From: Hyphomicrobiales bacterium
Lineage (GTDB): Bacteria > Pseudomonadota > Alphaproteobacteria > Rhizobiales > JACESI01
NCBI GenBank assembly: GCA_039989895.1
Contig: JBDXGY010000002.1
Location: forward strand, 53,922-117,921
DNA: 64,000 nt
Direction: 5' to 3'
Part shown: positions 49,087 to 56,256 of the stretch, in pieces
Layout of the letters: each line of letters opens with the position of its first letter
How positions within the stretch are numbered: the first letter of the stretch is position 1
The notes under the pieces: model-generated
Told to the model about the DNA's origin: nothing
Database searches by the model: none
Seen by the model: the letters and a program-made list of their open reading frames with translations, nothing else
Made by a program: the position numbers and the translations under genes

Positions 49087-50283
49087 ATGCCACTGACAGA
49101 CACGAAAATTCGCAATTTGAAGCCTGCAGACAAAGCGATGAAATATAGCGATGGCGGCGGGCTATATCTGGAAGTCACTAAGAAGGGTGCAAAGCTTTGG
49201 CGCATGGCGTATCGATATGCTGGCAAACAAAAAACGCTCTATATTGGTGCTTATCCGGCTATCAGCTTATCAGACGCTCGTTTGAGGCGTGAAGCTGCTA
49301 AACGAAAATTGGCAAACGATATTGATCCATCCGATGATATTCGCAAGGCTAAAGTTCAAAGACGACTGAAAGCAGAAAATACCTTTGGGGCTATCGCTGA
49401 TGAATTTCTGGCAAAATGTTCGAACGAAGGAAAATCTGAGAAAACGCTCAAAAAGAAGCGATGGTTATTAGGTCAAGTTCAAAGCAGTTTATTCCATCGC
49501 CCTGTTGCAGAAATTACAGCCGCTGAAATTCTTGTTCCGCTTCGTGAGGTGGAAGCTAAAGGCAATTACGAAAGCGCTCGCAGGTTACGTGCTGAGATTG
49601 GTCAAGTCTTCCGTTATGCCATCGCAACCGCCCGTGCTGAAAATGATCCGACTTTCGGCTTGCGTGGCGCACTGATAACCCCAGTTGTATCCCAACGCGC
49701 CGCTTTCACGGAACGAGGCGACTTTGCAAGCTTATTAAAATCAGTCTGGCAATACGAAGGCATGCCCGAAACCATCGCAGGCTTAAAGCTAATGGCTTAC
49801 CTCTATCCGCGCCCCGGCGAATTGCGCCAAGCCGAATGGAAAGAATTCGACTTAGAGGCCAAAACGTGGAGCATCCCAGTGGAGCGTATGAAAATGCGTA
49901 GACCTCATAAAAAGCCTTTGCCAGATGCAGCGGTGGAGGTGTTGCAAGAGCTTCACACACTAACAGGCCATCGCGATCTAGTTTTCCCATCCTACCAATC
50001 CCCACGTCGCCCCATGAGTGAAAACACCCTCAACCATGCCTTACGCCGCATGGGATACGACAAAACCCAAGTGACAGCCCACGGCTTTAGAGCGTCAGCA
50101 TCGTCACTCTTGAATGAATCGGGAAAATGGAACCCAGATGCTATTGAAGCAGAGTTAGCGCACGTTGGAGCCGATGAAGTCCGCAAAGCCTACCATCGCG
50201 CTACCTATTGGGATGAGCGGGTAAAAATGGCAGAGTGGTGGGCAGTTGAGATTCTAAACCTGAAAGGATTGGATATTGTTTGA
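49087..50283 (+). CDS. Tyrosine recombinase/integrase of the P4 family
   Basis: This 398-residue site-specific recombinase integrates the element at a tRNA. The N-terminal DUF4102 arm-binding domain (about 1-85) carries DTKIRNLKPADKAMKYSDGG and GGLYLEVTKKGAK. A core-binding domain (about 100-190) follows. The catalytic domain has the Arg in YPRPGELRQAEW, the HxxR box in HGFRASASS, and the nucleophilic Tyr in AYHRATYWDERVKMAEWWA. It follows tRNA-Leu by 197 bases in the same direction. The next ORF overlaps its stop codon. Confidence 0.95.
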   Translation: MPLTDTKIRNLKPADKAMKYSDGGGLYLEVTKKGAKLWRMAYRYAGKQKTLYIGAYPAISLSDARLRREAAKRKLANDIDPSDDIRKAKVQRRLKAENTFGAIADEFLAKCSNEGKSEKTLKKKRWLLGQVQSSLFHRPVAEITAAEILVPLREVEAKGNYESARRLRAEIGQVFRYAIATARAENDPTFGLRGALITPVVSQRAAFTERGDFASLLKSVWQYEGMPETIAGLKLMAYLYPRPGELRQAEWKEFDLEAKTWSIPVERMKMRRPHKKPLPDAAVEVLQELHTLTGHRDLVFPSYQSPRRPMSENTLNHALRRMGYDKTQVTAHGFRASASSLLNESGKWNPDAIEAELAHVGADEVRKAYHRATYWDERVKMAEWWAVEILNLKGLDIV

Positions 50284-50674
50284 TATAAGACATCTTAATC
50301 TCACTTATCGTGATCATGAAAATATTGGAAATCCTAAAGCCCGAAAAAAGGAACTGAAAAAAAAGCTAGGCTGGGCTATTGAATATTTAAGAGATGATAG
50401 GCCTGTAGGTAAGGACTTGCGCGAAGCAATTGCAGAATTAATCGAAGATTATGCATTTCCTAAGCCTGGTCCGAAAGGGAGCTCAATCTGTATAGTTGAA
50501 TTAGGTCTCCGCGCTGATCAGTTAAGTTCAGAAGGTAAGAGGCCTGGTGAGATCGATAAGATTTTAGCTGATGAATTTGGTGCTGGAGATAAGGATGATC
50601 AGTCAACAGTTAAACGAATGCGGCTGGATTACGAGAAAGTTCAAGAAATTAACAGCATGTTTAATAGTGAATAG
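50276..50674 (+). CDS. Hypothetical protein overlapping the integrase stop
   Basis: This 132-residue soluble protein starts at TTG 50276, overlapping the integrase stop by 8 bases. It is rich in Lys, Glu and Asp, with NPKARKKELKKKLG, a helix REAIAELIEDYAFP and a C-terminal DDQSTVKRMRLDYEKV that could be a helix-turn-helix-like segment. No family is recognised. Coupling to the integrase suggests a role in integration or its control, as inference. Confidence 0.6.
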   Translation: MFDIRHLNLTYRDHENIGNPKARKKELKKKLGWAIEYLRDDRPVGKDLREAIAELIEDYAFPKPGPKGSSICIVELGLRADQLSSEGKRPGEIDKILADEFGAGDKDDQSTVKRMRLDYEKVQEINSMFNSE

Positions 50675-50725
50675 AATAGAAGATAACCCTCTCTAGATAT
50701 TGACTAAAGTCATTTGGAACGGTTG

Positions 50726-50766
50726 GGGAATAAATAGGCCCTTATTTATTCCCTAGATAACTAGGG
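50726..50766. promoter_or_regulatory. Two overlapping palindromes upstream of the AlpA-like gene
   Basis: GGGAATAAATA (50726-50736) pairs with TATTTATTCCC (50743-50753) as an 11-bp stem with a GGCCCT loop. CCCTAG (50751-50756) pairs with CTAGGG (50761-50766) as a second stem. The two share CCC, so they are mutually exclusive, which suits an operator or an attenuator switch. They lie about 50 bases before the AlpA-like gene. Confidence 0.5.
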
Positions 50767-50815
50767 GCAAGAAAGGGCAACGATTAGCTATCGCAAATAA
50801 CAAAGGACGATAGTG

Positions 50816-51052
50816 ATGCAAGCCCAAAAAAGAGGCGCAATGACTGTTCGGGATTTTCTTGAATGGGCGCGTATATCCAGAACAACATTTTATAAAGAAG
50901 TAAACAATGGGCGCATCCCCATCCGCAAGGTTGGTAAGCGAACTTTGATCGCGATGGTTGATGCCCAAAATTGGTTGGCTAATTTAGAAACGATCAGCAA
51001 CAGCGATACCGCTCCCAATGCGGATCACATTTCAAACACTCCAAATTTTTAA
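50816..51052 (+). CDS. AlpA/excisionase-like HTH DNA-binding protein
   Basis: The ATG at 50816 is preferred to a GTG one codon upstream. The 78-residue protein has a winged-helix or HTH pattern of the excisionase/AlpA type: MTVRDFLEWARISRTTFYKEVNNGRIPIRKVGKR (listed here only as its two halves, MTVRDFLEWARISRTTF and YKEVNNGRIPIRKVGKR), followed by LIAMVDAQNWL. It may regulate excision or the replication operon that follows. Palindromes upstream are candidate sites. Confidence 0.8.
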   Translation: MQAQKRGAMTVRDFLEWARISRTTFYKEVNNGRIPIRKVGKRTLIAMVDAQNWLANLETISNSDTAPNADHISNTPNF

Positions 51053-51056
51053 TAGT

Positions 51057-51130
51057 CCCATTGCGCCTTCGCTCTCATAGGGCAAGGGCCGATAGGCAAA
51101 GAAAAGCCCCACGCGCTAGAACGCAATGGG
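51057..51130 (+). promoter_or_regulatory. Inverted repeat in the leader of the primase gene
   Basis: CCCATTGCG (51057-51065) and CGCAATGGG (51122-51130) form a perfect 9-bp inverted repeat with a 56-base spacer. The second arm ends 14 bases before the ATG. Pairing would hold the leader in a loop. In phage P4 the equivalent leader carries an antisense-type immunity RNA, so this could be a similar control element, but that is analogy only. Confidence 0.4.
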
Positions 51131-51143
51131 GCAAGGTATTTTC

Positions 51144-53405
51144 ATGACCGATCCTAGTCATTCGCCTGATGAAAAGCAAGCAGGCCATAATAAGCAAGTT
51201 GCGCTTAAACTCGCCAACCAAGGCTTTCACGTCTTCCCGTGTCGAAGCAGAGACGGCAAAGGTGGAAAGGCGAAATCTCCTTGCGGTGGTATTAAGTGGC
51301 GTGAAGCCTCAACTACTGACTTTGAAAAAATTAAAGACTGGTGGTCGAAATCAACAAAGGCAGCTATCGGTCTTGATCTTAGCAAGTCTCGCTTGCTGGT
51401 TATTGACTGTGACCGCCATGATAATGAGACAGATGGTGTAAGAGCTTTTGGCGACTTGATGGATGAGCATGGCTTTAATCCAGATGATTGCCCAATTGTC
51501 GCAACGCCAAACGATGGGCTTCATTATTATTTCAAACTGCCTGACGGCAAAGACCACGGTAACGCAACTGGCGACCTGCCTGCTGGAATAGATGTGCGCG
51601 GGTCTGGTGGCTATGTGATTGCGCCTGAGACTATTATGGCAGATGATCGCGACTACGAACTGGCAGGCGATATTCAAAAAGCACCTGTTGTCCCTGATTG
51701 GCTTTGGTCAATTATCACGGCAAGCAAGGCTGTTGATATGCCTGAGCCAGCCAGTGCGGTAGAAAGCCAGCCAGTGCCTATCATTTCAGGTGACGAGCAA
51801 TTGGATGGTGCGGGTCTTGGCGAGGCTGAAGAACTTTTAAACCACGTTCCACCAGACTGCGGCTATGATGAGTGGTATAAGTGCTTGATGGCCGTCCACG
51901 CTGCCACTGGCGGCTCTGAGGCTGGCTTTAATCTGGTTGATCAGTGGTCGGCTGGCGGTGGCAAGAAGTATGATGGTTCGCAAGCTCTACGAAAGAAGTG
52001 GGCTTCGTTCAAAGGGACCGGCATTAATTCGAGTTCGCTTGCCGCCATTGCTCGTGACTATGGTGCGGACCTCCAAGCGATTGCACTCAAACACAATGAT
52101 GTTGGTGGTGCCAGTAATGAGGAAGCAGCGCTGTCTGCTGAGATTTCGGCTAATTTGATGGCTAATGCTGGTGGGGCGGGGCTTTGTGCAAATGAAGCAG
52201 AGCAGGGCAATATTGCTGCTAAAGCTGCGTCTGCTGCGATTGTAGAAAATGGTGGGGAGATTTCCCCCGTACCCTATCAATGGGTGGAGCCAGAAAACCT
52301 CCCAAGGCGGGCGTGGCTTTATGGCAGAAGTTTAATCCGCAAGTATCTGAGTGTTACGGTTGCGCCAGGTGGTGTTGGAAAGTCGACGGAGGTTATTGCG
52401 CAAACTCTTGCGATGGTAACTGGTCGGCAATTGCTCAATAAGTTTGTTAGGGGGAGGCTGCGGGTTTGGTACATCAATCTGGAAGACCCAATGGAAGAAT
52501 TGCAGCTCCGCATTCAAGCTACCTGCCAACATTATGGAATTGAGCCTACAGACCTTGGTGGGCGGCTATTTGTCAATAGTGGCCGTGATCAGAGCTTATG
52601 CATGGCAGTTACGGAAAGAACGGGCACGAAAATATATAAGCCTGTTGTCGATAACATCATCGCTAAAATTAAAGCAGATAAAATTGATGTCTTAGTCATT
52701 GACCCTTTTGTTTCGTCTCATTCGGTTTCTGAAAATGACAACAATGCAATTGATGCTGTGGCGAAGATGTGGGGCAAGATTGCTGGGGAGGGCAGCTGCG
52801 CAATTCATTTGGTGCATCATTCCCGCAAAGGGACACCTCATGAGGCGCTGACTGCAGATAGTAGTCGTGGCGCAAAAGCATTGGTCGACGCCTCGCGTGA
52901 TACTCGGGTTTTTAATAAGATGACAAAGGACGAGGGGGATAGATATGGCGTTGAAAACCATCGTTCTTATTTCCGCGTTCATTCTGACAAGGGCAACAAT
53001 GCACCGCCCTCCAGTGGGGGTGATTGGTACAAAATCGAGAGCGTGATTTTACCTAATGGTGAAGACGTTGGTGTTGTCGTCCCTTGGAAGCAGCCCAAAC
53101 CATTTGATGACATGATAGTTCAAGACCTCAAGAAAGCGCAAATCGTAGTTGGCGATGGTGACTATCGAGAAAGCATTCAATCCAAAGATTGGGTGGGTTA
53201 CGCGATTGGCGAAGCTTTGGGAATTGAGACGGGTAAAGGTCTCAAGAAAGACCAAATGACGACTACTCAAATTCATGGCCGCAAAAAGGTTTCAGGCTGT
53301 CTTAACGCATGGATTAAGAACGGTGCGTTTGTAATTGAAGAAGGTCAAACGGATGGCCGAAAACCCACCAAATTTGTTCGTGTGGGAGAGCTTTGTGAAG
53401 GATGA
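51144..53405 (+). CDS. Bifunctional primase/polymerase fused to RepA-like helicase
   Basis: I start at the ATG 51144 (protein begins MTDPSHSPDEK). The 753-residue protein combines three parts: an N-terminal primase-polymerase domain (about 15-190) with catalytic DxD in LLVIDCDRHDN and TPNDGLHYYF; a middle primase-C-like region (about 220-330, with WYKCLMAVHAATGG); and a RecA/RepA-like ATPase (about 385-620) with Walker A VAPGGVGKST, a Walker B in KIDVLVIDPFVSSH and LVHHSRKG. Such fusions start replication of P4-like satellites and islands. The following iterons and hairpin could be its origin. Confidence 0.9.
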   Translation: MTDPSHSPDEKQAGHNKQVALKLANQGFHVFPCRSRDGKGGKAKSPCGGIKWREASTTDFEKIKDWWSKSTKAAIGLDLSKSRLLVIDCDRHDNETDGVRAFGDLMDEHGFNPDDCPIVATPNDGLHYYFKLPDGKDHGNATGDLPAGIDVRGSGGYVIAPETIMADDRDYELAGDIQKAPVVPDWLWSIITASKAVDMPEPASAVESQPVPIISGDEQLDGAGLGEAEELLNHVPPDCGYDEWYKCLMAVHAATGGSEAGFNLVDQWSAGGGKKYDGSQALRKKWASFKGTGINSSSLAAIARDYGADLQAIALKHNDVGGASNEEAALSAEISANLMANAGGAGLCANEAEQGNIAAKAASAAIVENGGEISPVPYQWVEPENLPRRAWLYGRSLIRKYLSVTVAPGGVGKSTEVIAQTLAMVTGRQLLNKFVRGRLRVWYINLEDPMEELQLRIQATCQHYGIEPTDLGGRLFVNSGRDQSLCMAVTERTGTKIYKPVVDNIIAKIKADKIDVLVIDPFVSSHSVSENDNNAIDAVAKMWGKIAGEGSCAIHLVHHSRKGTPHEALTADSSRGAKALVDASRDTRVFNKMTKDEGDRYGVENHRSYFRVHSDKGNNAPPSSGGDWYKIESVILPNGEDVGVVVPWKQPKPFDDMIVQDLKKAQIVVGDGDYRESIQSKDWVGYAIGEALGIETGKGLKKDQMTTTQIHGRKKVSGCLNAWIKNGAFVIEEGQTDGRKPTKFVRVGELCEG

Positions 53406-53706
53406 ATTATTTGGGTTGCGCCACTCAAAACAAGTGGAGCGGAGCAGAGTTGCGCAGTGGAGCAGCACACAAAGCAAACATCTGCGCTACTTGAGCTCCA
53501 TTCCCTAAACCCCCCTTTAGGGGGGTAGGGTAGTGGAGCAAGTGGAGCACGTTTGTGGGGCGGGGAATATAGGTGAAGATTTAATTGGCGCAATAATTAA
53601 GTGGCGCAAGTTGAGATGGATTGAGATTTAAGATTGAAATCAAAATTTATTCTGCCCGTTTTGATTTCATTTTTTTGTAGGGCAGAGATATTTACGGAGA
53701 ATTTTT
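53406..53706. other. Putative replication origin: AGTGGMGCA iterons and a GC-rich hairpin
   Basis: These 301 non-coding bases after the primase gene carry AGTGGMGCA-type repeats starting at about 53433 (one mismatch, AGTGGAGCG), 53456, 53532, 53541 and 53600, with one inverted copy at 53417-53425. Two copies, at 53532 and 53541, are in direct tandem. An interrupted hairpin CCCTA-AA-CCCCCC / GGGGGG-TAGGG (53503-53530) sits in the middle, and AT-rich DNA follows (53580-53700). This arrangement is that of an iteron origin for a RepA or P4 alpha-like protein. Confidence 0.55.
53503..53530. repeat. GC-rich hairpin downstream of the primase gene
   Basis: ACCCCCC (53510-53516, with one offset) pairs with GGGGGGT around TTTA, and CCCTA pairs with TAGGG outside a two-base bulge. 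No U-run follows on either side, so it is not a standard intrinsic terminator. It fits a replication or packaging structure between iterons. Confidence 0.6.
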
Positions 53707-53985
53707 ATGAGTGAAGTTTTACATGTAAAACTTTTCGGTGGGGCTATGAGCCAAGCGTGTGAGAATGAGAACAAAGCAAATGAATTTTTAGCTTCTTTGG
53801 ATCCACCGGATGTTGTTTCAATAACAACAGCTGCTGGTAGTTTTACCGATGTGCCTGATCAGGGGTTCGCTTACACACAGGGTTGTACAGTTGTGTTTAA
53901 AACAGCGTCCGATCAGTTGCCAAAAAATATTGTGTATGGCGCAGCCCCCCATGGTGGTGTGTTTAGTTCGGAAGAAGCGAAATAA
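53707..53985 (+). CDS. Small hypothetical protein
   Basis: This 92-residue soluble protein begins MSEVLHVKLFGGAMSQACEN, with GGAGAATTTTT before the ATG as a ribosome-binding site. It has strands such as DVVSITTAAGSF and CTVVFKTA and a C-terminal AAPHGGVFSSEEAK. It is unrelated to anything I recognise. A 17-bp inverted repeat begins on the last base of its stop codon. Confidence 0.55.
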   Translation: MSEVLHVKLFGGAMSQACENENKANEFLASLDPPDVVSITTAAGSFTDVPDQGFAYTQGCTVVFKTASDQLPKNIVYGAAPHGGVFSSEEAK

Positions 53986-54059
53986 GAGTCATACAGCGGC
54001 AAACTTATCATTGTGGTGTATTGCCCTTGGATGGGTGGAGAATGCCGCTGTATGACTCT
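53985..54059. repeat. 17-bp perfect inverted repeat with 41-base interior
   Basis: AGAGTCATACAGCGGCA (53985-54001) and TGCCGCTGTATGACTCT (54043-54059) are exact reverse complements. The 75-base unit abuts the stop of the preceding ORF and is not followed by a U-run. It could be a long-loop transcription element, a small RNA or a small non-autonomous insertion. CCCTTGGATGG inside it (54024-54034) recurs at 54138-54148. Confidence 0.75.
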
Positions 54060-54402
54060 CTGAGGGCGTTTAAATGGGTATTTAGGGTATTGTGTGCGGG
54101 TCTTGCCACGCTGAGCGGCTAAATATCGTAATTTAACCCTTGGATGGCTGATTAAGTTTATTTCGTAAGCCATTATGGTTGTTGTACTTTTTATACAATT
54201 ATTAAAAGCGAATGTTCGTGTTTTAAGGGGTGGCCTTGGCAAGGGTGTTTTGTGTGGTGAGGATGTTATTTATATTATATATAAATAAGTTTTTTCTTGC
54301 TGTGATGGTGTGGTGAATAAGGTGGCAAATGACACCCTATATGGACGCATATTTTTAAATTCAAGATGGATTGTAAGAGCCATCCAAGAGGGCAGGCTGA
54401 TA
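54060..54402. other. Non-coding region with AT palindrome before the XRE gene
   Basis: No gene is supported in these 343 bases. A perfect 10-bp AT inverted repeat, TTATTTATAT-TAT-ATATAAATAA (54266-54288), is followed by GTTTTTTC, giving a weak terminator-like or operator-like element about 115 bases before the XRE gene. CCCTTGGATGG (54138-54148) repeats the segment inside the upstream inverted repeat. Confidence 0.5.
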
Positions 54403-54678
54403 ATGACGCCGGAACGATTTAAAGAGCTGAGACTTAAAAATGACCTTACCCAAGAACGTTTGGCGTTTATTGCGGGGGTGTCGGTTCGCAATATTCAACA
54501 GTTTGAACAATTGAACGGTGTGAGTTCTAGGAAGCCCAATCCCATGGTCTCTAAGCTGCTTGAATATATTGATGAAGGCAGGCTCGATATTGATGGGCTT
54601 CTTTCACCCAAAGAGGAGAAGAGGGAGGTTTTGAAAGATATGAAAAGGCAGATGGCTGAGATGGGGCTATTTAATTAA
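54403..54678 (+). CDS. XRE-family HTH transcriptional regulator
   Basis: The start at ATG 54403 is preferred, since the HTH begins at once (MTPERFKELRLKNDLTQERLA); a longer frame starts at 54310. The 91-residue protein has a cro/C1-type HTH (about 4-50, FIAGVSVRNIQQFEQ) and a C-terminal acidic and basic helix (KEEKREVLKDMKRQM). It is likely autoregulatory, and the AT palindrome upstream is a candidate site. Confidence 0.85.
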   Translation: MTPERFKELRLKNDLTQERLAFIAGVSVRNIQQFEQLNGVSSRKPNPMVSKLLEYIDEGRLDIDGLLSPKEEKREVLKDMKRQMAEMGLFN

Positions 54679-54690
54679 AGGGAGGGAAGT

Positions 54691-54924
54691 TTATCGCCTA
54701 TATGATTTAACTAATCCGGCCAGACTGATGAGCACCCATGCGGACTCAATAACAAGTGATGGAAGATTAAAATCGACGAATAATGAAACTAGAATTAAAG
54801 ATGACCCAAGCGCATTGAGCGCGAGGTATGATCTATCATCAAAGCTAAGCCGCGAGGTTTGTAGTAAAAAATAAGCCACTAAAACTAAAACAACACCCAA
54901 TAGACCAATTGCATTAGAAAGCAT
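54691..54924 (-). CDS. CBU_0592-like small membrane protein
   Basis: This 77-residue protein has two or three transmembrane helices, begins AIGLLGVVLVLVAYFLLQ and contains ALNALGSSLILVSLF. It matches the pattern of CBU_0592-family membrane proteins. The function is unknown. It begins directly at the stop of the upstream 246-residue membrane protein gene, so the two are coupled. It converges with the XRE gene. Confidence 0.8.
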   Translation of the reverse strand: MLSNAIGLLGVVLVLVAYFLLQTSRLSFDDRSYLALNALGSSLILVSLFVDFNLPSLVIESAWVLISLAGLVKSYRR

Positions 54925-55665
54925 CTATCGTCCCACCGAAGAAGGGGAGTATTTTTGTTTGTACATCTCACCAATACCTACCACATAGTTAGAATGGGAT
55001 GTGTCCATTTTTATATAAAATTGTGAGGCATTTCCACTTTCTTGTGTAAGAGGGAGCCATTCTATTGCGGATTGTGATTCAGAGTGAACATTATATGCAA
55101 CAATCTCAGTGTAAAATAAGAAATTTTCTTCTGGTATCAGGTAGAACTGGACTTGTTTTTTTGAGAAAGTATGAAGTTTAAAGTATTTGCTTACAGCTTG
55201 ATATGAGGTTGGAGTGTCAGGTATAAAATACGTGTATTTATGGTTTTCTTCCAAATTAGCTTTAACAGATTGAAAAATTTCGCCTGTATCATCTAAGTCG
55301 TTGATTAAAGTGCGGCTAAAGACCCAAGTTTCGGGGCTTCCGAGTTCCATAACTCGTATGTACTTATCATTTACGATCCATCCCATTTGTTGTGCGGCAA
55401 AAAATGTCTTTAAATCATTGACGCGATCATTAATCTCTTCTGCTCTTACAAACCTAAACGATAATGCGGTTAGGCTGAAAACTAATACAAAAAGAATAAG
55501 TGCTGCTGCGGCTGAAAATAGGATTGCTTCACGAGATACTAAGTCGGAATACCTGTCAGCTACTACCGCAAAGCCAACAATGGAAAAATAATATAAAGAC
55601 AGAGTGAAGGGGTGTCTTATTGTTCTGGATAGCCAACCTTCTTTTTTATTTTCTGCTTCTATCAT
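54925..55665 (-). CDS. Two-helix membrane protein with soluble C-terminal domain, unknown
   Basis: This 246-residue protein has two transmembrane helices (about 21-40 and 46-72). The cytoplasmic part (about 75-246) contains ETWVFSRTLINDLDD, FQSVKANLEENHKYTYFIPD and LIPEENFLFYTEIVAYN. Blocks like xxWVxSxxLxND and KYxYFxPD occur in uncharacterised sensor- or nuclease-like domains; I cannot assign one. Its stop abuts the start of the CBU_0592-like gene. This pair may be a small membrane system of unknown role. Confidence 0.7.
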   Translation of the reverse strand: MIEAENKKEGWLSRTIRHPFTLSLYYFSIVGFAVVADRYSDLVSREAILFSAAAALILFVLVFSLTALSFRFVRAEEINDRVNDLKTFFAAQQMGWIVNDKYIRVMELGSPETWVFSRTLINDLDDTGEIFQSVKANLEENHKYTYFIPDTPTSYQAVSKYFKLHTFSKKQVQFYLIPEENFLFYTEIVAYNVHSESQSAIEWLPLTQESGNASQFYIKMDTSHSNYVVGIGEMYKQKYSPSSVGR

Positions 55666-56001
55666 TGTTAATGCCTATGACTTATTTGTATGTTAAATAA
55701 GAGAATTATATTATCGTTATTATAGTGACCGATCATAACCCACCGAAATTATACGGCGAATAAATTCATCAAGCTGATTACGCCCTATTTAGCAATACCA
55801 TAAAAAAACACTGATTAGCCAATAGGCCCCGTTATTTATTTGCCAGCGATCAATGAATTGATGCCTATGAAAGGCATGTTTTTTGCGTGGGCGCGATGGA
55901 GTGTATGGCTTCGTCTGTGCTGTATTTCTTGCGATGGATTTGGTATTTTTAGAAAGCCTGAAAAGAAGACTTCTTGCCTCTAACTAGGGAAAAGCATCTG
56001 A
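55666..56001. other. Non-coding region with a weak terminator-like hairpin
   Basis: No gene is seen in these 336 bases. ATGCCT (55861-55866) and AGGCAT (55872-55877) flank a short loop, followed by GTTTTTTG on the plus strand, a terminator shape without an obvious plus-strand gene before it. AT-rich stretches lie at 55680-55760. Confidence 0.4.
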
Positions 56002-56256
56002 TTAAGCCAGTCCGCCTACAAAGCCTTCTGTTTCAACTTCACTGGACAATGCCAAGCGCATACTACCATTGCACCCCCATGCTTTACATGTGAGGGCGTC
56101 TTGAACTTCATCCAGATAGGCAAACTGCATAATCTCTGACAAGAGAAGCTCATGCGGGTTTTCGTATCGTGTTAGACCACATTTGCGACATGTGACTTCA
56201 AGGCGTTGTTCCGCGTCTAAATCTCGCAATTGAATATCGCTCAACCAACTCACCAA
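56002..56256 (-). CDS. Small zinc-ribbon-like protein coupled to the Y-family polymerase
   Basis: This 84-residue protein overlaps the polymerase stop by 7 bases (56250-56256), so it is translationally coupled. It has a CRKC pair (about 23-26) and a second pair in TCKAWGCNG (about 60-65), which could bind zinc, with an acidic N-terminal segment WLSDIQLRDLDAEQ. Likely a helper of the polymerase or a DNA-binding factor, as inference; no known family is recognised. Confidence 0.7.
   Translation of the reverse strand: MVSWLSDIQLRDLDAEQRLEVTCRKCGLTRYENPHELLLSEIMQFAYLDEVQDALTCKAWGCNGSMRLALSSEVETEGFVGGLA

Noticed and set aside
53985..54059. Possible integron attC site at the 17-bp inverted repeat
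   Set aside because: The arms lack the RYYYAAC and GTTRRRY core sites, and no integron integrase is in the window.
55861..55885. Firm terminator call for the hairpin with T-run
   Set aside because: There is no plus-strand gene before it, and the stem is only 6 bp.
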